Notes under the pieces: model-generated
Told to the model about the DNA's origin: nothing
Seen by the model: only the letters and a program-made list of their open reading frames with translations
Database searches by the model: none
Shown: positions 53,811 to 56,576 of the stretch, piece after piece
Position numbering within the stretch: position 1 is the first letter of the stretch
Layout of the letters: every line of letters starts with the position of its first letter
Source: Modicisalibacter muralis
GTDB lineage: Bacteria; Pseudomonadota; Gammaproteobacteria; Pseudomonadales; Halomonadaceae
NCBI RefSeq assembly: GCF_900102945.1
Contig: NZ_FNGI01000002.1
Coordinates: 482,970-539,545 of the forward strand
Length of the DNA stretch: 56,576 bases
Direction: 5' to 3'
Translations under genes and position numbers: made by a program

Positions 53811-54101
53811 TCACAGGCAAAGGGTCTCTTGCCTGCAGCATAGCGAAGGGCCCGGCGATGCAGAAGGGTCCGCGAAATAGTGCCGGAAAGCCGGTTTTCT
53901 TCTAACTAGGCGAAAACGTTCTTTTTCTACGATCAGCGCTGCTTCATAACTGTGCTTTCCAGGGTGATCCGGCCGCAGGCTACGGGCGAAGTTGTCTGCA
54001 TTGACCATGGACGTCTTACTGCGATCCAAAAAACGATCATGGAACGTCGGTTTGCCCGCGCCATTACCACCAACCGGCAACCAAAGCTCTGGCGGCGTCA
54101 T
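53811..54101 (-). pseudogene. Remnant of a zeta-toxin-family kinase gene
   Basis: From the ATG at 54101 the frame reads MTPPELWLPVGGNGAGKPTF, HDRFLDRSKTSMVNADNFARSLRPD, then SYEAALIVEKERFRLV. This matches the start of zeta-toxin-like P-loop kinases (GGNGAGKSTFY, NAD.IAR.L.PD). The Walker A Ser/Thr is Pro here, which should abolish ATP binding, and the C-terminal half is missing; after about residue 75 the frame no longer resembles the family and runs toward glnE. A decayed toxin-like gene, no antitoxin seen. Confidence 0.7.
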
Positions 54102-54129
54102 GACGACCCCCTGATTGCCTGAAAATATG

Positions 54130-54160
54130 TGTAACCTTTTCCTCCCACCTGAATCTATAT
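54130..54160 (+). promoter_or_regulatory. Candidate ECF-sigma promoter
   Basis: TGTAACC (54130-54136) and TCTATAT (54154-54160) are spaced by 17 bases, with the -35-like element containing the AAC core typical of ECF promoters. It lies 44-74 bases before the first gene of an operon that encodes an ECF sigma factor as its third gene, so autoregulation is plausible. Confidence 0.45.
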
Positions 54161-54203
54161 AAGCGGACACCCAAAATGACGTAACTCGGAACTGGAGATA
54201 AAC

Positions 54204-54617
54204 ATGTTTAAAGCTATATCCTTTGCCGCTTGTTTACTGGCTACATCTGTCGCGTTTGCACACGATGAAAGCAAACTGGAACAAATGCCTCCGGAGGGCC
54301 CTTATGTACAAGTCAGCGATGTACTCCCGCTGCCTGCTTTCCTTCCCGGACTGGGCACTCTCTTTGTAAACCCGGATACACTGCCAGCCGGCCCCTTCCT
54401 TGGTTATGATCACGACGGGAAATTGTCTGCAACCATCTATATGACTCCGCTGGAAGAGCTGAAGAACGGCGTGACCTATGATGATCTCGGGGTAGGGCTG
54501 CACAAGGTGACATCCGTGGATGTCTACTACAACGCAGGACACCCTGGTGTTGATAAGCCACACGCGCACATTGTGCTGTATCACGATGCAGGCGCAGAAG
54601 AACGGCTAGCAAAATGA
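54204..54617 (+). CDS. TTHB210-like periplasmic protein
   Basis: 137-residue secreted protein with a signal peptide (cleavage near residue 19, AFA-HD). The mature part resembles the TTHB210/DUF5602-type domain; the C-terminal half has VTSVDVYYNAGHPGVDKPHAH with H113, H120, H122 and H127, which could bind metal. In Thermus, TTHB210 lies next to an ECF sigma and anti-sigma pair, so the link with the ECF gene here is meaningful. GGAG with good spacing precedes the ATG. It overlaps the cupredoxin gene by ATGA. Family assignment from memory, moderate certainty. Confidence 0.75.
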   Translation: MFKAISFAACLLATSVAFAHDESKLEQMPPEGPYVQVSDVLPLPAFLPGLGTLFVNPDTLPAGPFLGYDHDGKLSATIYMTPLEELKNGVTYDDLGVGLHKVTSVDVYYNAGHPGVDKPHAHIVLYHDAGAEERLAK

Positions 54618-55144
54618 TAATGACACGGCGTGAACTGCTAATAGCAGCGGGTGGTGCCCTGTTAGCAGTCAACATGCCAGTGCTTGCATCCGGTCAGCCT
54701 CATGTGCTGATCGAGATGCAAGGCACGGCACGAGGCGAACGGGTCTGGTTCGATCCGTTCGGGGTGGCTGTCAAGCCGGGCACAACGTTGAAATTTTTAA
54801 ACCGGGACAGCGGTAACTCTCACACAGTAACAGCCTATCACCCAGCGCTGTTCGAACGTGCGCGCCGTATTCCCAAAGAGGCCGAACCGTTTAACAGTGG
54901 ATACCTGCTGCCTGACGACAGCTTCGAGCTAACATTAACCATACCGGGTGTATACGATTACTACTGCCTACCCCATGAGCGGGCAGCCATGGTAGGGCGT
55001 ATCGTGGTCGGAAAACCAAGCGATAAAGGCTGGGACGACTCGGCAATCAAAGCGGGGAATGTGGAAGACAATGTTGAAGCTGCATTTCCATCCGTTAAAG
55101 ACATACTGACATCAGGTAAAATCAGAACGCCGAGGTTAACATGA
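54614..55144 (+). CDS. Secreted cupredoxin (type I copper protein)
   Basis: 176-residue blue-copper-like protein. The N-terminus has MTRRELLIAAGG, a twin-Arg-like plus hydrophobic signal, cleaved near residue 26. The copper site is visible: H70 (GNSHTVTAYH), C118, H121 and M126 (YYCLPHERAAM). Spacing C-x2-H-x4-M fits plastocyanin-type sites. Likely a periplasmic electron carrier or oxidant sensor. Overlaps both neighbours by ATGA. Lower GC than core genes. Confidence 0.88.
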   Translation: MIMTRRELLIAAGGALLAVNMPVLASGQPHVLIEMQGTARGERVWFDPFGVAVKPGTTLKFLNRDSGNSHTVTAYHPALFERARRIPKEAEPFNSGYLLPDDSFELTLTIPGVYDYYCLPHERAAMVGRIVVGKPSDKGWDDSAIKAGNVEDNVEAAFPSVKDILTSGKIRTPRLT

Positions 55145-55854
55145 AACTTACTGCTGAAATACTGGATATCAAGGGTGTAGGGCCTGATACACCCGAATCT
55201 GAGTTGGTCGACTTAGCACGTAATGGCCAAGAGACTGCGGTAAGGGAAATCATCAGACGCATGAACCCAAAATTGTTCAGAATTGCTAGGGGAATCGTGG
55301 ATAGCGATGCCATTGCAGAAGAGGTTGTTCAGGAAGCCTATCTTATTGCATTCACCCGAATTTCTGAATTCCGGAGCGAGGCAAAATTCGCCACCTGGAT
55401 TACCCGAATTACATTAAATGCGGCCAAAATGCATTTACGTAAAATACGTCCAACTCAGGAATACGACTCCATCAATGAGCCAAAAAATCTCGATGTTTCA
55501 GTGGTCGCCTTTCCTGGCGCCAAAACGGCAAACCCGGAAAGCGAACAAGGGCGCGCCCAATTTCGTGCGCTCATCGAATCTGCCGTAACACAACTACCAA
55601 GCACTTTGCGGGTTGCCTTTGTGTTGCGCGAGGTGGAGGGAATGTCTGTTACAGCCATTGCAGAAGACTTGGAAATAAGCGCTATAACTGTAAAGACTCG
55701 GCTATTTCGCGCACGTCGTCATCTGCGCGGCGCTTTGGAAGAGAAAATTAAAGGCGGATTTGATTCTATATTTCCATTTGACGGTCTGCGATGCGCGAAT
55801 ATGGCCAATTCAGTTATTGAGATATTGAATACTGCTACAGGTACAGAAAAGTAA
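55141..55854 (+). CDS. ECF-type RNA polymerase sigma factor
   Basis: 237-residue sigma-70 family factor of the extracytoplasmic type. Region 2 has AEEVVQEAYLIAFTRISEFRSEAKFATWITRI; region 4 has LPSTLRVAFVLREVEGMSVTAIAEDLEISAITVKTRLFRARRHLR. After region 4 comes an unusual C-terminal stretch FPFDGLRCANMANSVIEIL with a Cys, seen in ECF groups that may sense oxidants through C-terminal cysteines. No anti-sigma gene follows. The start overlaps the cupredoxin stop. Lower GC, likely acquired. Confidence 0.9.
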   Translation: MKLTAEILDIKGVGPDTPESELVDLARNGQETAVREIIRRMNPKLFRIARGIVDSDAIAEEVVQEAYLIAFTRISEFRSEAKFATWITRITLNAAKMHLRKIRPTQEYDSINEPKNLDVSVVAFPGAKTANPESEQGRAQFRALIESAVTQLPSTLRVAFVLREVEGMSVTAIAEDLEISAITVKTRLFRARRHLRGALEEKIKGGFDSIFPFDGLRCANMANSVIEILNTATGTEK

Positions 55855-55857
55855 AAA

Positions 55858-56234
55858 CAATCGCCGAAAGCCTAAAATCCACACCGGCATGAAAGATATT
55901 CTTACCCATATCGTCAAGAATTGATTTGGCTTTGTTGAAGGTATCGTCTATACCGCGCACCTGCTTCAGGCGGCACTGGCGTTGGCTCAATGCGGCTTCA
56001 GCGAGACACGGGTAGTGCTACGCGGGGAGGATTCGCCTACCGAGCTGGGCATAACCGATACGCTGAATGTCACTCATCATCCGCCGAAGCCATTGGGCTA
56101 GACGCCTTCCACATGCCGGCAACTGGCCGCCCGTGCCGACCCGGCCTTATGCTGCGTCCACGCCATAGCGGTCGCGCTGGGCACCCGGTATTGGCGGGGT
56201 TTCTGGCCACGCCTGAACCGCCTCAAAGGCGATC
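55858..56234. other. Decayed sequence between the ECF operon and the insertion element
   Basis: About 377 bases without an intact gene. One plus-strand frame (about 55940-56100) reads TAHLLQAALALAQCGFSETRVV before a stop, and another (56102-56234) reads ALCCVHAIAVALGTRYWRGFW up to the element end. They look like fragments of coding genes broken by earlier insertions or deletions. I cannot name the parent families. Confidence 0.4.
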
Positions 56235-56576
56235 ATGAACTGACCCCCAATAGTTGGACGGTTCATTTAGCCGGCGCTCAAGGCCTGAGTCCTGTACTGT
56301 ACGGGGCTCAGGCCTTTTAGCTTCACCTTGATGCGTTCGTGGTTGTAGTAATGGATGTACTGGTCGAGGCCCTGCTGCAACTGCCCAATGGTGTCGAATC
56401 GGTGCAAATGGAAGTACTCGGCCTTCAGGGTGCCGAAGAAACTCTCCATCGCGGCATTGTCCAGGCAGTTGCCCTTGCGTGACATGCTCTGGGTCAGCGC
56501 CTGTCCTGCCAACAGGGCACGATAGGCGGGATGCTGGTAATGCCATCCCTGATCAGAATGCAGCAGTGGCCGGTCC
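56235..56576 (-). mobile_element. IS3-family insertion sequence, 3' end (partial)
   Basis: The element enters from the right edge and ends near 56235, where TGAACTGACCCCCAATAGTTGG has the shape of an IS3-family (IS150 group) terminal inverted repeat. The other end and the first reading frame lie outside the window, so target duplication cannot be tested. Confidence 0.75.
56267..56576 (-). CDS. IS3-family transposase (OrfB), C-terminal part
   Basis: Partial DDE transposase running off the right edge; the frame is open to 56575. The C-terminal integrase-core motifs are clear: [11 protein letters not shown] with the second catalytic Asp, [17 protein letters not shown] with the catalytic Glu of the SDQG...E triad, and [11 protein letters not shown] near the end. 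This is the usual end of IS150-group OrfB proteins. The frame is intact within the window. Confidence 0.93.
   Translation of the reverse strand, partial: DRPLLHSDQGWHYQHPAYRALLAGQALTQSMSRKGNCLDNAAMESFFGTLKAEYFHLHRFDTIGQLQQGLDQYIHYYNHERIKVKLKGLSPVQYRTQALSAG

Noticed and set aside
52147-53880. A 577-codon plus-strand open frame
   Set aside because: Antisense to glnE, which has clear motifs; composition is an artefact of high GC.
53811-54101. An active zeta-type toxin-antitoxin system
   Set aside because: Walker A is broken, the C-terminal half is missing and no antitoxin gene is visible.

Overview
This window reads as chromosomal DNA of a high-GC gammaproteobacterium, most likely a Halomonas-type (Halomonadaceae) organism. 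I infer this from overall gene content, the Pseudomonas-like ccoNOQP-ccoGHIS order, the scpA-scpB-rluB order, the CrbS-type acetate kinase and the codon/GC style. No rRNA or species marker is present. Two tRNA genes (Asp-GTC, Val-TAC) sit on the minus strand at the left edge.

Left part (1-9966): an alpha/beta hydrolase, then a complete cbb3 cytochrome oxidase locus. It holds the structural genes ccoNOQP, the assembly genes ccoG, fixH/ccoH, ccoI (copper P-type ATPase) and ccoS, and a SafE/TauE-like membrane protein. Most genes overlap by ATGA, and an FNR/ANR-like half-perfect box lies before ccoN.

Thiol-redox, copper and sulfur block (9967-18527): a dsbD - TlpA-like - dsbG operon on the plus strand converges with a minus-strand operon encoding a response regulator, a sensor kinase, and a TsdB/TsdA-like thiosulfate dehydrogenase pair. 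The promoters of both operons carry PmrA/QseB-type direct repeats (YTTAAK-N5-YTTAAK), so the two-component system probably controls itself and the Dsb operon, as in the copper-sensing DsbRS system described in Pseudomonas. A persulfide-dioxygenase-like metallo-hydrolase follows.

Central housekeeping and regulation (18694-28630): ttcA, a small lipoprotein, a degenerate DnaQ-like exonuclease next to a large SLC5-type hybrid kinase (CrbS-like), a nitronate monooxygenase, rluB, scpB and scpA.

Accessory region (28772-35839): a glycine-rich autotransporter with an extended signal peptide; an unrecognised two-gene cassette (papain-like candidate plus a beta-rich protein of unknown family); a Crp/Fnr-type regulator divergent from the cassette with a perfect palindrome between them; and an AraC regulator.

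Right part (35905-53802): radD, a zinc-ribbon protein, an AmiS/UreI channel, purL, mltF, tadA, tesB, a SagB-like nitroreductase, small hypotheticals, a DinB protein touching a truncated DUF4385 gene, a roughly 1-kb gene-poor stretch with a possible small RNA, ilvE and glnE.

Right edge (53811-56576): a decayed zeta-toxin remnant, then a lower-GC three-gene operon (TTHB210-like periplasmic protein, cupredoxin, ECF sigma factor) with an ECF-like promoter, unidentified remnant DNA, and the end of an IS3-family element running out of the window. This edge is the most clearly acquired DNA. The best candidates for undescribed biology are this ECF-cupredoxin module and the two-gene cassette at 32338-33592.
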